A stretch of 64,000 nucleotides of DNA from Bacteroidales bacterium (GTDB lineage: Bacteria > Bacteroidota > Bacteroidia > Bacteroidales > P3), in contig JAFVBF010000060.1 of NCBI GenBank assembly GCA_017480145.1, positions 1-64,000 of the forward strand. The letters are read 5' to 3'. The notes beneath the pieces were generated by a model that was given only the letters and a program-made list of their open reading frames with translations, was not told the DNA's origin and did not search any database. Within the stretch, counting starts at the first letter, position 1. Each line of letters starts with the position of its first letter. Of this stretch, positions 28,481-37,864 are shown piece after piece. A program made the translations under genes and the position numbers.

Positions 28481-28528
28481 GCAGAAATTGTGAGGATAAG
28501 GGGGTGTCCCCTTTTCCTCATAATCTGC
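28481..28528 (+). other. Long hairpin between rplW and rplB
   Basis: Inner arms 28491-28503 and 28508-28520 pair over 13 positions with one T-T mismatch; outer arms 28481-28485 and 28524-28528 add 5 bp. No T-run follows, so it is not a standard terminator. It ends 57 nt before the rplB ATG. Confidence 0.65.
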
Positions 28529-28585
28529 GATAATGAAACTTCTAATAGTATGGCCAACTGATAAGTGGCTAAAAAGAACAAAAAA

Positions 28586-29410
28586 ATGGCTTTAAAAAAG
28601 ATTAAACCGACAACTCCCGGCCAGCGTCACAAAATCATTGTTACCAATGATGACATTACTGCTACCAAGCCGGAAAAAAGCCTGGTGATCGGATTCGGAA
28701 AATCCGGCGGTCGTAACAACCAGGGAAAAATGACACAGCGCTATATTGGCGGCGGTCACAAGAAACTTTATCGTATCATCGACTTTAAAAGAGACAAGGA
28801 TGGCGTTCCTGCTACGGTCAAGACTATTGAATACGATCCCAACCGTAGCTCCCGCATCGCCTTGGTGTTTTATGCCGATGGTGAAAAACGCTACATCGTC
28901 GCCCCTCAGGGACTTAAGGTAGGTCAGACCATTATGTCTGGCAGCGGTGCTGCTCCTGAAATCGGGAACACCCTTACCCTTGCTGAAATCCCTTTCGGTA
29001 CGCTTATTCACAATATCGAACTTCGCCCTGGCCAAGGAGCCAAGATGGTTCGTTCTGCTGGTGCCTATGCTCAGCTGATGTCGCGTGATGACAAGTACGC
29101 TATCATCAAGATGCCTTCGGGTGAAATGCGTATGGTTCTGCAGGCTTGCCGTGCAACTGTCGGCATCGTGTCGAATCCAGAACATAACCTTGAGGTTGGT
29201 GGTAAGGCAGGCCGTAGTCGTTGGCTTGGTCGCCGTCCTCGCAACCGCGGCGTTGTTATGAACCCTGTTGATCACCCGATGGGTGGTGGTGAAGGCCGTC
29301 AGTCTGGTGGTCATCCTAGATCTCGTAAGGGTATTCCCGCCAAGGGTTACAAGACTCGTGCTCCGAAGAAACAATCGAGCAAGTATATTGTTGAAAGAAG
29401 AAAGAAGTAG
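28586..29410 (+). CDS. rplB: Ribosomal protein L2
   Basis: 274 residues from ATG 28586 ([17 protein letters not shown]), the usual start; an in-frame GTG at 28565 would add seven lysine-rich residues. The carboxyl end carries [14 protein letters not shown] with the conserved His near the peptidyl-transferase centre. Required for subunit joining. Confidence 0.98.
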   Translation: MALKKIKPTTPGQRHKIIVTNDDITATKPEKSLVIGFGKSGGRNNQGKMTQRYIGGGHKKLYRIIDFKRDKDGVPATVKTIEYDPNRSSRIALVFYADGEKRYIVAPQGLKVGQTIMSGSGAAPEIGNTLTLAEIPFGTLIHNIELRPGQGAKMVRSAGAYAQLMSRDDKYAIIKMPSGEMRMVLQACRATVGIVSNPEHNLEVGGKAGRSRWLGRRPRNRGVVMNPVDHPMGGGEGRQSGGHPRSRKGIPAKGYKTRAPKKQSSKYIVERRKK

Positions 29411-29462
29411 TTAATTTGTGAAAAACGACATCCGTCGCAATCACAACAAAACATACACAAGA

Positions 29463-29741
29463 ATGAGTCGTTCATTAAAGAAAGGTCCGTACATCTTCCA
29501 TAAGCTGGAAAAAAGAGTGATCGAGGCACAGAAGTCCAACAAGAAAGTTTCCATCAAGACTTGGTCGAGAGCATCCATGATTTCCCCCGATTTTGTTGGC
29601 CAGACCATTGCCGTACACAATGGCAACAAGTTCATCCCTGTCTATGTGACAGAGAATATGGTCGGACACAAACTTGGTGAGTTTGCTCCTACACGTATCT
29701 TCCGTGGACATGCCGGATCCAAAGATAAAGCAAAGAAATAA
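29463..29741 (+). CDS. rpsS: Ribosomal protein S19
   Basis: 92 residues from ATG 29463 ([15 protein letters not shown]). A longer frame from GTG 29418 adds residues not found in the family. S19 is in the 30S head and contacts S13 and the A-site finger. Confidence 0.97.
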   Translation: MSRSLKKGPYIFHKLEKRVIEAQKSNKKVSIKTWSRASMISPDFVGQTIAVHNGNKFIPVYVTENMVGHKLGEFAPTRIFRGHAGSKDKAKK

Positions 29742-29754
29742 ATAGTGATGTAAT

Positions 29755-29783
29755 GCTGGTCAGAGAATTGCCTTCTGGCTGGC
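29755..29783 (+). other. Intercistronic hairpin rpsS-rplV
   Basis: 29755-29763 pairs with 29775-29783 over 9 positions, three of them G-T, in the 66-nt spacer. Confidence 0.4.
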
Positions 29784-29807
29784 TCCATCGCCAAATAGAA
29801 AAGAACA

Positions 29808-30245
29808 ATGGGACGTAGAAAACACAATAGTGCTGAAGCACGTAAAGAAGCCAATAAGACCCTGTATATGGCGAAGTTGATGAATAATCCCACTTCGCCT
29901 CGCAAGACCCGCTTGGTCGCCGATCTCATCCGTGGCGTCAATGTAGATAAGGCTCTTGCTATCCTTCAATACAACCCGAGAGAATCTGCTCCTAAAATTC
30001 GCAAGCTTCTTCTTTCTGCTATGGCTAATTGGCAGGCAAAGAATGAAGGTGCTCGCATTGAGGATAATGCTCTTTATGTTAAGCAGATTATGGTTGATGA
30101 GGGTCGTACGATGAAGCGTATGCGCACTGCACCTCAAGGACGTGGCTATCGCATCCGTAAACGTAGCAACCACATCACCATTATCCTGGGAAACCGTAAT
30201 GAAGAGGCTCCCAAGGCAGCAGCTGAAACAGAAGAAAATAAATAA
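29808..30245 (+). CDS. rplV: Ribosomal protein L22
   Basis: 145 residues, longer than the 110 of Escherichia coli because of an acidic, Ala-rich tail ([14 protein letters not shown]). The beta-hairpin that reaches into the exit tunnel is present ([20 protein letters not shown]). 26 nt before rpsC. Confidence 0.97.
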   Translation: MGRRKHNSAEARKEANKTLYMAKLMNNPTSPRKTRLVADLIRGVNVDKALAILQYNPRESAPKIRKLLLSAMANWQAKNEGARIEDNALYVKQIMVDEGRTMKRMRTAPQGRGYRIRKRSNHITIILGNRNEEAPKAAAETEENK

Positions 30246-30271
30246 AGTAAACAACAAGAAGAATTTCAACA

Positions 30272-31030
30272 ATGGGACAAAAAACTAACCCAATTGGAAA
30301 CAGATTAGGTATCATCCGCGGATGGGACTCAAACTGGTATGGCGGAAGAAAATTCGAACATAAGTTGGTCGAAGATGAAAAAATCCGCAAGTATCTCAAT
30401 GCCCGTCTATCCAAGGCAGGTATTTCTAAAATTTATATCGAAAGAACACTTAAACTTCTCACTGTCACCATTAACACCGCTCGCCCAGGTCTGATTATAG
30501 GTAAGGCTGGCTCTGAGGTTGACAAGTTGAAAGAAGAACTTAAGAAAATCACTGATAAGGATGTTCAGGTTAATATCTCAGAGGTGAAACGTCCTGAGCT
30601 CGATGCAGTTCTTGTCGCACAGAATATTGCCAAGCAGATTGAGGGTCGCGTCCAATACCGTCGCGCCATCAAAAATGCGATCTCTTCCACTATGCGTATT
30701 GGTGCCGAAGGTATCAAGGTCTCCATTGCTGGTCGTATTGGTGGGGCTGAAATTGCTCGTTCTGAACATTTTAAAGAAGGTCGCACCCCACTACATACGC
30801 TCCGTGCTGATATTGACTATGCACACGCAGAGGCTCACACAACCTATGGGCGTATTGGCGTGAAGGTCTGGATTTGTCGTGGCATGGTTTACGGAAAGCG
30901 TGAACTTGTCTCCTCCACCGTTGGCGGTCAGCAGAAGGAGCATCGCACTTCTGCCAATGGCGATCGTCGTCAGGGAACTTCCTCCCCTCGTCGTCGTCAG
31001 CAGGGAAACAGAAATAACAACAGTAAATAA
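30272..31030 (+). CDS. rpsC: Ribosomal protein S3
   Basis: 252 residues. [20 protein letters not shown], the KH motif [20 protein letters not shown], and the S3 C domain with [15 protein letters not shown] basic, low-complexity tail ([13 protein letters not shown]) follows. Part of the mRNA entry channel. Confidence 0.98.
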   Translation: MGQKTNPIGNRLGIIRGWDSNWYGGRKFEHKLVEDEKIRKYLNARLSKAGISKIYIERTLKLLTVTINTARPGLIIGKAGSEVDKLKEELKKITDKDVQVNISEVKRPELDAVLVAQNIAKQIEGRVQYRRAIKNAISSTMRIGAEGIKVSIAGRIGGAEIARSEHFKEGRTPLHTLRADIDYAHAEAHTTYGRIGVKVWICRGMVYGKRELVSSTVGGQQKEHRTSANGDRRQGTSSPRRRQQGNRNNNSK

Positions 31031-31031
31031 T

Positions 31032-31109
31032 AGGTGAATTAGGTCATAGATTCTGCATCTATCAATCCTCCATGGCTCTTGCTGGATGCCTCGTTAATCC
31101 TAACAGCCT
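31032..31109 (+). other. Intercistronic fold rpsC-rplP
   Basis: In the 94-nt spacer, 31039-31043 pairs with 31099-31103 and 31032-31034 with 31107-31109; inside, 31046-31051 and 31057-31062 form a perfect 6-bp hairpin with a 5-nt loop. Confidence 0.4.
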
Positions 31110-31124
31110 TAAATAAGAAGAGAA

Positions 31125-31547
31125 ATGTTACAACCTAAGAAAACAAGATATAGAAAGCAGCAAAAAGGCAAAATCAAAGGCAATGCTTTCCGTGGTCACG
31201 AATTGGCTTTCGGTACCTTTGGTATTAAATCGCTCGAAACCTGTTTCATTACAGGACGTCAAATAGAGGCTGCTCGTCAAGCTGTAACGCGTCACATGAA
31301 ACGTGAAGGTCAGATATGGATTCGTATTTTCCCGGATAAGCCCATCACCAAGAAACCTAATGAGGTTCGTATGGGTAAAGGTAAGGGTGCGCCTGAATAT
31401 TTCGTCGCTCGTGTGATGCCTGGCACTATCCTCTTCGAGTGCGAAGGTGTCCCTATGGACATTGCTAAGGAAGCTCTTCGTTTGGCAGCTCAGAAACTTC
31501 CCATCACCACCAAATTCATTGTGAAAAGAGATTATATTGAAGAATAA
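31125..31547 (+). CDS. rplP: Ribosomal protein L16
   Basis: 140 residues; [19 protein letters not shown], then the helix with [21 protein letters not shown] and [19 protein letters not shown]. Lies near the A site of the 50S subunit. 17 nt before rpmC. Confidence 0.98.
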   Translation: MLQPKKTRYRKQQKGKIKGNAFRGHELAFGTFGIKSLETCFITGRQIEAARQAVTRHMKREGQIWIRIFPDKPITKKPNEVRMGKGKGAPEYFVARVMPGTILFECEGVPMDIAKEALRLAAQKLPITTKFIVKRDYIEE

Positions 31548-31551
31548 TTTG

Positions 31552-31557
31552 AAGGAG
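31552..31557 (+). promoter_or_regulatory. Shine-Dalgarno-like site before rpmC
   Basis: AAGGAG with 7 nt to the ATG at 31565. Such sites are uncommon in this phylum, where the ribosomal anti-SD is held inaccessible. Confidence 0.6.
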
Positions 31558-31564
31558 AACTGTT

Positions 31565-31768
31565 ATGAAGAATGAATTAGTTTTGAAAGAGCTTTCAACT
31601 CCCGAATTGAAGGAAAAACTCGACACCGAGCGCGACGTGTATCAGAAGATGCTGCTGACCCACGCTGTCTCCCCGCTCGAAAATCCTCAGAAAATTAAAG
31701 AAAGTAGAAGAAACATTGCCCGCTACCTTACCGAACTCCGTGCAAGGGAGATCGCTGAGCAGAAATAG
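31565..31768 (+). CDS. rpmC: Ribosomal protein L29
   Basis: 67 residues, two helices; [20 protein letters not shown] and [20 protein letters not shown] are the family core. Near the exit of the tunnel. Start supported by the adjacent AAGGAG site. Confidence 0.96.
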   Translation: MKNELVLKELSTPELKEKLDTERDVYQKMLLTHAVSPLENPQKIKESRRNIARYLTELRAREIAEQK

Positions 31769-31797
31769 TCCTAAGGCAATCTAAAATCCAATTCAAA

Positions 31798-32052
31798 ATG
31801 GAAAGAAACTTAAGAAAAGAAAGAATCGGTGTCGTAGTGAGCAACAAGATGGACAAATCCATCGTGATTTTGGTGGAGCGTAAGGTCAAGCACCCCAAAT
31901 ATGGAAAATTCGTTAAAAAATCCACCAAGTTCATGGCTCACGACGAGAAAAATGAATGCAACATCGGCGATACCGTTAGAATTATGGAAACACGCCCCCT
32001 CAGCAAAAACAAATGCTGGCGTTTGGTCGAGATCGTCGAGCGTGCCAAGTAG
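31798..32052 (+). CDS. rpsQ: Ribosomal protein S17
   Basis: 84 residues; [20 protein letters not shown] and [20 protein letters not shown] are typical, followed by [18 protein letters not shown]. Primary 16S rRNA binder. Confidence 0.97.
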   Translation: MERNLRKERIGVVVSNKMDKSIVILVERKVKHPKYGKFVKKSTKFMAHDEKNECNIGDTVRIMETRPLSKNKCWRLVEIVERAK

Positions 32053-32053
32053 C

Positions 32054-32078
32054 ATTGGTGCTTCAAGCTAACCCCAAT
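32054..32078 (+). other. Short hairpin rpsQ-rplN
   Basis: 32054-32058 pairs with 32074-32078 (5 bp, ATTGG/CCAAT) in the 52-nt spacer. Weak. Confidence 0.25.
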
Positions 32079-32104
32079 CTCTAAAGCTAAATAAGAAAAA
32101 AGCA

Positions 32105-32473
32105 ATGATACAACAAGAAACAAGAATGACAGTTGCCGACAACAGCGGTGCTAAAAGCGCTCTCTGTATCCGCGTACTGGGTGGCACCAAGAAGCGTTAT
32201 GCTTCTATCGGCGATACCATCGTTGTCGCCATCAAGGATGCCATGCCCTCGGGCAACATTAAAAAAGGAGCTGTCTCCAAAGCGGTCGTGGTTCGCACCA
32301 AGAAAGAGGTTCGTCGCAATGATGGATCTTATATCCGTTTTGACGATAATGCCTGCGTGCTTCTCACTGCTGCTGACGAACTCCGCGGTACCCGCATCTT
32401 CGGCCCAGTCGGACGTGAACTCCGCGAAAAACAATTTATGAAAATTGTTTCGTTGGCTCCTGAAGTATTGTAA
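32105..32473 (+). CDS. rplN: Ribosomal protein L14
   Basis: 122 residues; [17 protein letters not shown] at the start and [18 protein letters not shown] at the end. Forms an inter-subunit bridge and is the binding site of the silencing factor RsfS. Confidence 0.98.
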   Translation: MIQQETRMTVADNSGAKSALCIRVLGGTKKRYASIGDTIVVAIKDAMPSGNIKKGAVSKAVVVRTKKEVRRNDGSYIRFDDNACVLLTAADELRGTRIFGPVGRELREKQFMKIVSLAPEVL

Positions 32474-32494
32474 AAATTAAAACTTTGAAAAGAA

Positions 32495-32809
32495 ATGAAA
32501 TTGCACGTTAAAAAAGGGGATATGGTGCAGGTCATCGCTGGCGATGATAAAGGCAAGATCGCCAAAGTCCTGAAAGTCTATCCCGAAAAGAATCGCGCCA
32601 TCGTAGAAGGAGTGAACGTCAATAAGAAACATACCAAACCCAATGCTAAAAACACTCAGGGCGGTATTGTTGAGCAGGAAGCTCCTATCCACATCTCCAA
32701 TCTTATGGTTGTGGCTGGCAAAACGCCTACGAGAATAGGACGTCGTATTGATGAGAAGACTGGTAAATTGGTTCGCTATTCCAAAAAAACAGGGGAGGAA
32801 ATTAAATAA
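32495..32809 (+). CDS. rplX: Ribosomal protein L24
   Basis: 104 residues with the KOW motif [19 protein letters not shown]. Initiates 50S assembly. Its stop codon shares one base with the rplE start (TAATG at 32807-32811), so translation is probably coupled. Confidence 0.98.
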   Translation: MKLHVKKGDMVQVIAGDDKGKIAKVLKVYPEKNRAIVEGVNVNKKHTKPNAKNTQGGIVEQEAPIHISNLMVVAGKTPTRIGRRIDEKTGKLVRYSKKTGEEIK

Positions 32810-33369
32810 TGACATACATTCCTACATTAAAGACTAAGTATAAGGACGAGATTGTTGATGCCCTCATGAAGGAATACAACTACAAAACCGTCATGCAGTG
32901 TCCTCGTCTGTTAAAAATTACTTTGAATCAGGGTTTAGGCAAAGCAGCTATCGCTGACAAAAAAGTCATTGACAAGGGTGTTGAGGAAATGACAATGATT
33001 GCTGGTCAGAAAGCTGTCCCGACAAAGTCTCGTAAAGACATTTCTAACTTTAAACTCCGTCGTGGAATGCCCATCGGAGTCCGTGTCACTCTTCGTGGTG
33101 AGCGTATGTACGAGTTCTTGGAGCGTTTGGTCACTGCCTCTATCCCGCGTATCCGCGATTTCCGTGGCATCAATGATAAGGGCTTTGATGGACAGGGTAA
33201 CTATACCTTTGGCATCTCCGAGCAGATAATCTTCCCTGAAATTGATATCGACAAAATTGACCGTATTCAGGGTATGGATATCACTTTTGTGACCTCTGCT
33301 AAGACCGACAAAGAGGCGATGTCCCTGCTTAAGCAGTTCGGCCTCCCTTTCAAGAATCAACAAAAATAA
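32809..33369 (+). CDS. rplE: Ribosomal protein L5
   Basis: 186 residues; [41 protein letters not shown] and [17 protein letters not shown] are family motifs. Binds 5S rRNA in the central protuberance. Overlaps rplX by one base. Confidence 0.98.
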   Translation: MTYIPTLKTKYKDEIVDALMKEYNYKTVMQCPRLLKITLNQGLGKAAIADKKVIDKGVEEMTMIAGQKAVPTKSRKDISNFKLRRGMPIGVRVTLRGERMYEFLERLVTASIPRIRDFRGINDKGFDGQGNYTFGISEQIIFPEIDIDKIDRIQGMDITFVTSAKTDKEAMSLLKQFGLPFKNQQK

Positions 33370-33375
33370 GAGATA

Positions 33376-33675
33376 ATGGCTAAAGAATCAATCAAAGCAA
33401 GAGAACGTAAGAGAGCTAAGATGGTGGCAAAATATGCCGCAAAACGTGCTGCGCTCAAGGAAATCGTCCGCACTGGCGAACCTGAAGAAGTAGAAAAGGC
33501 AGTTATCGCCTTGCAGAAGCTCCCCAAGAATGCTTGTCCTATCCGTCGGCACAATCGCTGCCAACTTACCGGACGTCCAAAGGGTTATATGCGTCAGTTC
33601 GGTATTTCGCGTATCAATTTCCGCGAGATGGCTCTTGCGGGGCTAATTCCTGGCGTTAAGAAGTCCAGTTGGTAA
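33376..33675 (+). CDS. rpsN: Ribosomal protein S14, long zinc-free form
   Basis: 99 residues, starting [16 protein letters not shown]. The site of the zinc knuckle has [18 protein letters not shown] with two cysteines but not the four of the zinc form, and the protein has the long-form length. Ends [11 protein letters not shown]. Confidence 0.96.
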   Translation: MAKESIKARERKRAKMVAKYAAKRAALKEIVRTGEPEEVEKAVIALQKLPKNACPIRRHNRCQLTGRPKGYMRQFGISRINFREMALAGLIPGVKKSSW

Positions 33676-33683
33676 AATTATTT

Positions 33684-33720
33684 ATTGGTAGCTTTGCAAG
33701 TTGGATTTACAGGCTCCAAT
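33684..33720 (+). other. Intercistronic hairpin rpsN-rpsH
   Basis: 33684-33693 pairs with 33712-33720 (9 bp with one bulged T and one G-T pair) in the 74-nt spacer. Confidence 0.4.
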
Positions 33721-33749
33721 ACTACAAAACTTAAATCAAAACAATCAAT

Positions 33750-34151
33750 ATGGTAACAGATCCTATTGCAGATTACTTGACCCGCATGAGAAATGCTATT
33801 GCGGCTAAGCAAAGAGTGGTCGAAATCCCTGCATCAAAAATCAAGAAAGAGATTACTAAGATTCTCTTTGAAAAAGGTTATATCGCTAACTACAGATTCG
33901 AGAATGACGGTACTCCCGCACAGTCAATTAAGGTCGCTCTCAAATATCATCCAGTAACCAAGATGTCCGCTATCTCTGAACTCAAGCGAATCAGCAGCCC
34001 TGGCTTGCGTCGTTATGTCTCGGTTGCTGATATGCCACGCGTACTCAATGGTCTTGGCATCGCCATTGTCTCTACCTCAAAGGGACTGATGACCGACAAG
34101 GAGGCTCGTACGCTCAATGTTGGCGGTGAGGTTTTATGTTACGTCAGTTAA
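33750..34151 (+). CDS. rpsH: Ribosomal protein S8
   Basis: 133 residues; [16 protein letters not shown] at the start and [18 protein letters not shown] near the end. Central 16S rRNA binder; the spc-operon repressor in enteric bacteria, a role not visible here. Confidence 0.98.
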   Translation: MVTDPIADYLTRMRNAIAAKQRVVEIPASKIKKEITKILFEKGYIANYRFENDGTPAQSIKVALKYHPVTKMSAISELKRISSPGLRRYVSVADMPRVLNGLGIAIVSTSKGLMTDKEARTLNVGGEVLCYVS

Positions 34152-34158
34152 TCAAAGA

Positions 34159-34164
34159 GAGGAG
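34159..34164 (+). promoter_or_regulatory. Shine-Dalgarno-like site before rplF
   Basis: GAGGAG with 9 nt to the ATG at 34174. Confidence 0.5.
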
Positions 34165-34173
34165 AATTAGATT

Positions 34174-34728
34174 ATGTCAAGAATTGGAAAAATGCCTATC
34201 CACCTACCTAAGGGTGTGGAAGTTTCGGTATCTGATGATAACGTATTGTCTGTCAAAGGTCCTCAAGGTCAGATGACCCAGAAGATTAATCCCTGTATTA
34301 AGGTCGTCGTAGAAGACGGTGTGGTCCACCTGCAGCGTCCATCCGATAGCAAGGAGCACAAAGCTATGCACGGTCTCTACCGTGCCCTTGCAGCCAATAT
34401 GGTTAAGGGTGTCTCCGAGGGATTCAAGACTGTCCAGGAAGTGATTGGTGTCGGTTATAAGGTGCAGGCTAATGGCAATGTTCTGGAGATGGAACTTGGC
34501 TACTCTCACAAGATTTATTTTGAGTTAGCCCCTGAAATCAAAGTTGAAACTGTCACTGAGAAGGGTAAAAATCCTATCATAACTATGACTTGTTGTGACA
34601 AGCAAATCCTTGGTCAGGCTGCTGCAAAAATCCGTTCGCTGCGCAAACCTGAGCCTTATAAAGGTAAGGGTATTCGCTTCCAAGGAGAGGAAATCCGCAA
34701 AAAGGCTGGTAAAGCTGCTGCTAAGTAA
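34174..34728 (+). CDS. rplF: Ribosomal protein L6
   Basis: 184 residues; MSRIGKMPIHLPKGVEV, then GVGYKVQANGNVLEMELGYS and the tail RKPEPYKGKGIRFQGEEIRK. Lies near the factor-binding site. Confidence 0.98.
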   Translation: MSRIGKMPIHLPKGVEVSVSDDNVLSVKGPQGQMTQKINPCIKVVVEDGVVHLQRPSDSKEHKAMHGLYRALAANMVKGVSEGFKTVQEVIGVGYKVQANGNVLEMELGYSHKIYFELAPEIKVETVTEKGKNPIITMTCCDKQILGQAAAKIRSLRKPEPYKGKGIRFQGEEIRKKAGKAAAK

Positions 34729-34745
34729 GTAATTTAATATGGTAT

Positions 34746-34789
34746 CGCCCTTGTCATAGGCGTTCCTACGATTCAAAAGGACAAGGGCG
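34746..34789 (+). other. Intercistronic hairpin rplF-rplR
   Basis: 34746-34755 (CGCCCTTGTC) pairs perfectly with 34780-34789 over 10 bp, with GGT/ACC further out. The clearest of the spacer hairpins; no T-run follows. Confidence 0.65.
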
Positions 34790-34813
34790 GACCAATAGCC
34801 TATCAAATGTATT

Positions 34814-35167
34814 ATGGCAACAAAGAAAGACATAAGAAGAAAGAAAATCAAATTCCGTATTCGTCATAAGATTAGTGGCACTGCTGCAATGCCACGCTTG
34901 TCTGTGTTCAGAAGTAATAAGGAAATCTATGCACAGTTAATTGACGATGTGAAAGGTGTGACACTGGCCGCTGCTTCCTCCCTTGAGAGAACTGTCGAAA
35001 AGAGTGGCACAAAAAGCGACATGGCCGCTAAGGTCGGCAAGATGATTGCCGAGCGCGCCACTGCTGCTGGTATTAATACCGTAGTCTTTGATCGTAATGG
35101 TTATCTCTACCACGGTCGTGTAAAATCATTGGCTGATGCAGCCAGAGAAGGTGGTTTAAAATTTTAA
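34814..35167 (+). CDS. rplR: Ribosomal protein L18
   Basis: 117 residues; basic amino end ([20 protein letters not shown]), core [20 protein letters not shown] and end [19 protein letters not shown]. Binds 5S rRNA. Only 6 nt before rpsE. Confidence 0.98.
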   Translation: MATKKDIRRKKIKFRIRHKISGTAAMPRLSVFRSNKEIYAQLIDDVKGVTLAAASSLERTVEKSGTKSDMAAKVGKMIAERATAAGINTVVFDRNGYLYHGRVKSLADAAREGGLKF

Positions 35168-35173
35168 TAAGTC

Positions 35174-35692
35174 ATGGCAGAAGTAAACGTAAAAAGAGTT
35201 AAGTCTAGCGAGATCGAATTTAAAGAGCGTCTTGTTGCAGTCAATCGCGTAACTAAGGTTACCAAGGGTGGTAGAACCTTCACTTTCGCTGCCATCGTCG
35301 TTATTGGAAATGAGAATGGCGTCGTCGGTTATGGTCTGGGTAAGGCTAAGGAAGTTCAAGCTGCTATTCAGAAAGGCGTTGATGATGCTAAGAAGAACTT
35401 AATTAAGGTTCCTGTCCTCAAGGGGACTATCCCGCATGAGCAGAACGGCAAGTACAGTGGTGCTCGCGTATTCCTCAAACCGGCTGCCCCTGGTACGGGT
35501 GTGATTGCTGGTGGTGCTATGCGTGCCGTCCTCGAAAGTGTTGGAGTAAAGGATGTGTTGGCCAAATGTAAAGGCTCGTCCAACCCTCACAGTGTTGTAA
35601 AGGCCACCATTAATGCTCTCCTTCAGATGAAGGATCCTTACATGGTCGCTCAACTGCGTGGCATCTCCATGGACAAAGTATTCAACGGTTAA
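35174..35692 (+). CDS. rpsE: Ribosomal protein S5
   Basis: 172 residues; [20 protein letters not shown] with the loop tied to spectinomycin response, [12 protein letters not shown] and [19 protein letters not shown]. Part of the mRNA entry channel. Confidence 0.98.
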   Translation: MAEVNVKRVKSSEIEFKERLVAVNRVTKVTKGGRTFTFAAIVVIGNENGVVGYGLGKAKEVQAAIQKGVDDAKKNLIKVPVLKGTIPHEQNGKYSGARVFLKPAAPGTGVIAGGAMRAVLESVGVKDVLAKCKGSSNPHSVVKATINALLQMKDPYMVAQLRGISMDKVFNG

Positions 35693-35694
35693 TT

Positions 35695-35700
35695 AGGAGG
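35695..35700 (+). promoter_or_regulatory. Strong Shine-Dalgarno site before rpmD
   Basis: AGGAGG with 7 nt to the ATG at 35708, a near-perfect site. Notable in a phylum that rarely uses them. Confidence 0.7.
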
Positions 35701-35707
35701 TTATATT

Positions 35708-35893
35708 ATGGCAGAAAAGAAATTAAAAATCAAGCAGGTCCGTAGCGTTATAGGTCATCCTGCTCGCCAGAAAAGAACGATGCAATCCCTCGGACTCAAG
35801 AGAATCAACCACGAACGTGAAGTGATTGCTAACCCTCAGACGCTTGGAATGATTGAGAAGGTCAAACACCTCATTACTGTCGAGGAACTTTAA
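35708..35893 (+). CDS. rpmD: Ribosomal protein L30
   Basis: 61 residues, normal length; LKIKQVRSVIGHPARQKRTM, then LGLKRINHEREV and GMIEKVKHLITVEEL. Start fixed by the AGGAGG upstream. Confidence 0.97.
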   Translation: MAEKKLKIKQVRSVIGHPARQKRTMQSLGLKRINHEREVIANPQTLGMIEKVKHLITVEEL

Positions 35894-35896
35894 TTT

Positions 35897-35914
35897 GCCT
35901 GTCTTTTCTCAGGC
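35897..35914 (+). other. Short hairpin rpmD-rplO
   Basis: GCCTG (35897-35901) pairs with CAGGC (35910-35914), 8-nt pyrimidine loop, directly after the rpmD stop. Confidence 0.35.
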
Positions 35915-35945
35915 TATACATTCACAGATATAAAGAATTTTAGAA

Positions 35946-36395
35946 ATGAATTTACATAATCTCAAACCCGCAGAAGGTTCAGTTAAGCATTCCAAACGCG
36001 TTGGTCGTGGTGCTGGCTCTGGTAAGGGGGGTACTGCTACCCGTGGTAACAAGGGTGCTAAATCTCGTTCTGGTTACCATCAGAAAATTGGCTTTGAAGG
36101 TGGTCAAATGCCCATCTATCGTCGATTGCCTAAATTTGGCTTCAAAAACCGCAATCGTATTGAGTATGTAGGTATCAATATCGATACGCTCTCCAAACTT
36201 TCAGAGGCTAAAAATATCACGGTTTTTGATTTTGATGTCTTCCGTCAGAATGGTTTGATTTCTTCTCATGACAAAGTCAAGATTCTTGGTCGTGGGGAAC
36301 TCACCAAGTCTCTCACTGTCTCCGCCCATGCTTTCACGGCTTCTGCTAAACAGGCAATTGAGGCTCAGGGCGGTATGGCCACCGTTATTGAATAA
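35946..36395 (+). CDS. rplO: Ribosomal protein L15
   Basis: 149 residues; the Gly/Lys/Arg-rich amino part (RVGRGAGSGKGGTATRGNKG, KSRSGY) and the globular part with GGQMPIYRRLPKFGF. Late 50S assembly protein. Confidence 0.98.
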   Translation: MNLHNLKPAEGSVKHSKRVGRGAGSGKGGTATRGNKGAKSRSGYHQKIGFEGGQMPIYRRLPKFGFKNRNRIEYVGINIDTLSKLSEAKNITVFDFDVFRQNGLISSHDKVKILGRGELTKSLTVSAHAFTASAKQAIEAQGGMATVIE

Positions 36396-36409
36396 TTGCG
36401 CTTTTGCGC

Positions 36410-36471
36410 ATTGATGTGGCCGGTTAGTTCCGAGTCAGTTCCTGCACCCTGTGCTATCTGGCCACATCAAT
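36410..36471 (+). other. Intercistronic hairpin rplO-secY
   Basis: 36410-36421 (ATTGATGTGGCC) pairs perfectly with 36460-36471 over 12 bp across a 38-nt loop; a 5-bp TGCGC/GCGCA hairpin lies just before it. Together they fill most of the 102-nt spacer that separates ribosomal genes from secY. Confidence 0.65.
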
Positions 36472-36497
36472 TATCAACTTCTAAATGATATTTTTTA

Positions 36498-37847
36498 ATG
36501 AAGAGATTTATACAGACACTGAAAAACATCTGGTCTATCGAAGACCTGCGGAAGCGTATCCTCTATACGCTCGGTCTGGTGCTCGTTTACCGTATCGGTT
36601 CTTACGTAGTCCTGCCTGGCGTTGACCCTTCCCAGTTGGGTGCTTTGCAGAGTCAAGGGGCTGATGGTTTGTTGGGATTGCTCAATATGTTTTCTGGTGG
36701 TGCATTCTCCAACGCATCCATTTTCGCCTTGGGCATTATGCCGTACATCACTGCGTCTATTGTGATTCAGTTGTTTGTTATGGTTGTCCCTTATTTTCAG
36801 AAGATGCAGCGCGACGGAGAAAGTGGTCGCAGGAAAATGAATCAGATTACACGCTGGCTTACGGTTATAATCACTGCTTGTCAGGCTCCTGCCTATATCA
36901 CAAATATGATGTATCAGTTGGGCGCTTCATCCACTGCGATTTATCCCTTTGATGGAAGCAGTCCTTCGGGCTTATTCTGGGTTACAAGTATTGTTATTTT
37001 GGTCAGTGGGACATTATTTGTTATGTGGATGGGTGAACGTATTACTGATAAAGGAGTTGGCAATGGGATTTCTTTGCTAATTATGGTCGGTATTATTGCC
37101 CGTTTGCCTTTCGCGCTTTCCGCCGAGTTCGCCTCCCGTCTTTCAGAAGGTGGGGGACTGGTAATGTTCCTTTTTGAGTTGGTTGTTCTTTTGGCTGTCA
37201 TTTTGCTTGTCATTCTTCTTGTACAGGGTACGCGTCGCATCCCAGTTCAGTATGCTAAGCGTATTGTCGGTAACAAGCAATATGGTGGGGTCCGTCAGTA
37301 CATCCCGATTAAAGTGAATGCCGCTGGTGTGATGCCTATTATTTTTGCGCAGGCCATTATGTTCCTGCCCATCACATTTATGGGTTTTACCAACAATACT
37401 GATTCTGCTTTTGCTCGTGCCTTCGCAGATTTTAATGGTTTTTGGTATAATCTTACGTTTTTTATTCTTGTTGTTGTTTTTACCTATTTCTACACGGCTA
37501 TTGCCATCAACCCAAATCAGATGGCAGATGACATGAAGAAAAATGGTGGATTTATTCCCGGTGTTAAACCAGGCAAGAAAACCGCCGAGTATCTGGAAGA
37601 TATTCTTTCTAAAATTACGCTCCCAGGTTCAATCTTTTTGGCCATAGTAGCTATCCTCCCTGCCATTATCCGTTTATTTGGTGTAAACACACAGTTCGCT
37701 CAATTCTATGGTGGTACCTCCCTTCTCATTCTTGTAGGTGTTATCCTCGATACCCTTCAGCAGATCGAAAGCCATCTCTTGATGCGTCATTATGATGGTT
37801 TGACCAAGACGGGTCGAATTAAAGGTCGCTCATCAATGTCTATGTAA
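36498..37847 (+). CDS. secY: Preprotein translocase channel SecY
   Basis: 449 residues with ten expected membrane segments. GLVLVYRIGSYVVLPGVDP in the first segment, GIMPYITASIVIQL (plug and pore region), GTRRIPVQYAKRIVGNKQYG (cytoplasmic loop that contacts the ribosome and SecA) and FYTAIAINPNQMADDMKKNG. Main protein-export pore of the inner membrane. Confidence 0.98.
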   Translation: MKRFIQTLKNIWSIEDLRKRILYTLGLVLVYRIGSYVVLPGVDPSQLGALQSQGADGLLGLLNMFSGGAFSNASIFALGIMPYITASIVIQLFVMVVPYFQKMQRDGESGRRKMNQITRWLTVIITACQAPAYITNMMYQLGASSTAIYPFDGSSPSGLFWVTSIVILVSGTLFVMWMGERITDKGVGNGISLLIMVGIIARLPFALSAEFASRLSEGGGLVMFLFELVVLLAVILLVILLVQGTRRIPVQYAKRIVGNKQYGGVRQYIPIKVNAAGVMPIIFAQAIMFLPITFMGFTNNTDSAFARAFADFNGFWYNLTFFILVVVFTYFYTAIAINPNQMADDMKKNGGFIPGVKPGKKTAEYLEDILSKITLPGSIFLAIVAILPAIIRLFGVNTQFAQFYGGTSLLILVGVILDTLQQIESHLLMRHYDGLTKTGRIKGRSSMSM

Positions 37848-37864
37848 GTTTTATCCTTATAGCA

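Noticed and set aside
28565..28585. GTG start for rplB
   Set aside because: L2 proteins begin at the Met encoded at 28586; the seven extra residues are low-complexity lysine.
30565..30786. Leftward frame opposite rpsC and similar small frames throughout the ribosomal operon
   Set aside because: Shadows of conserved ribosomal genes, with no independent support.
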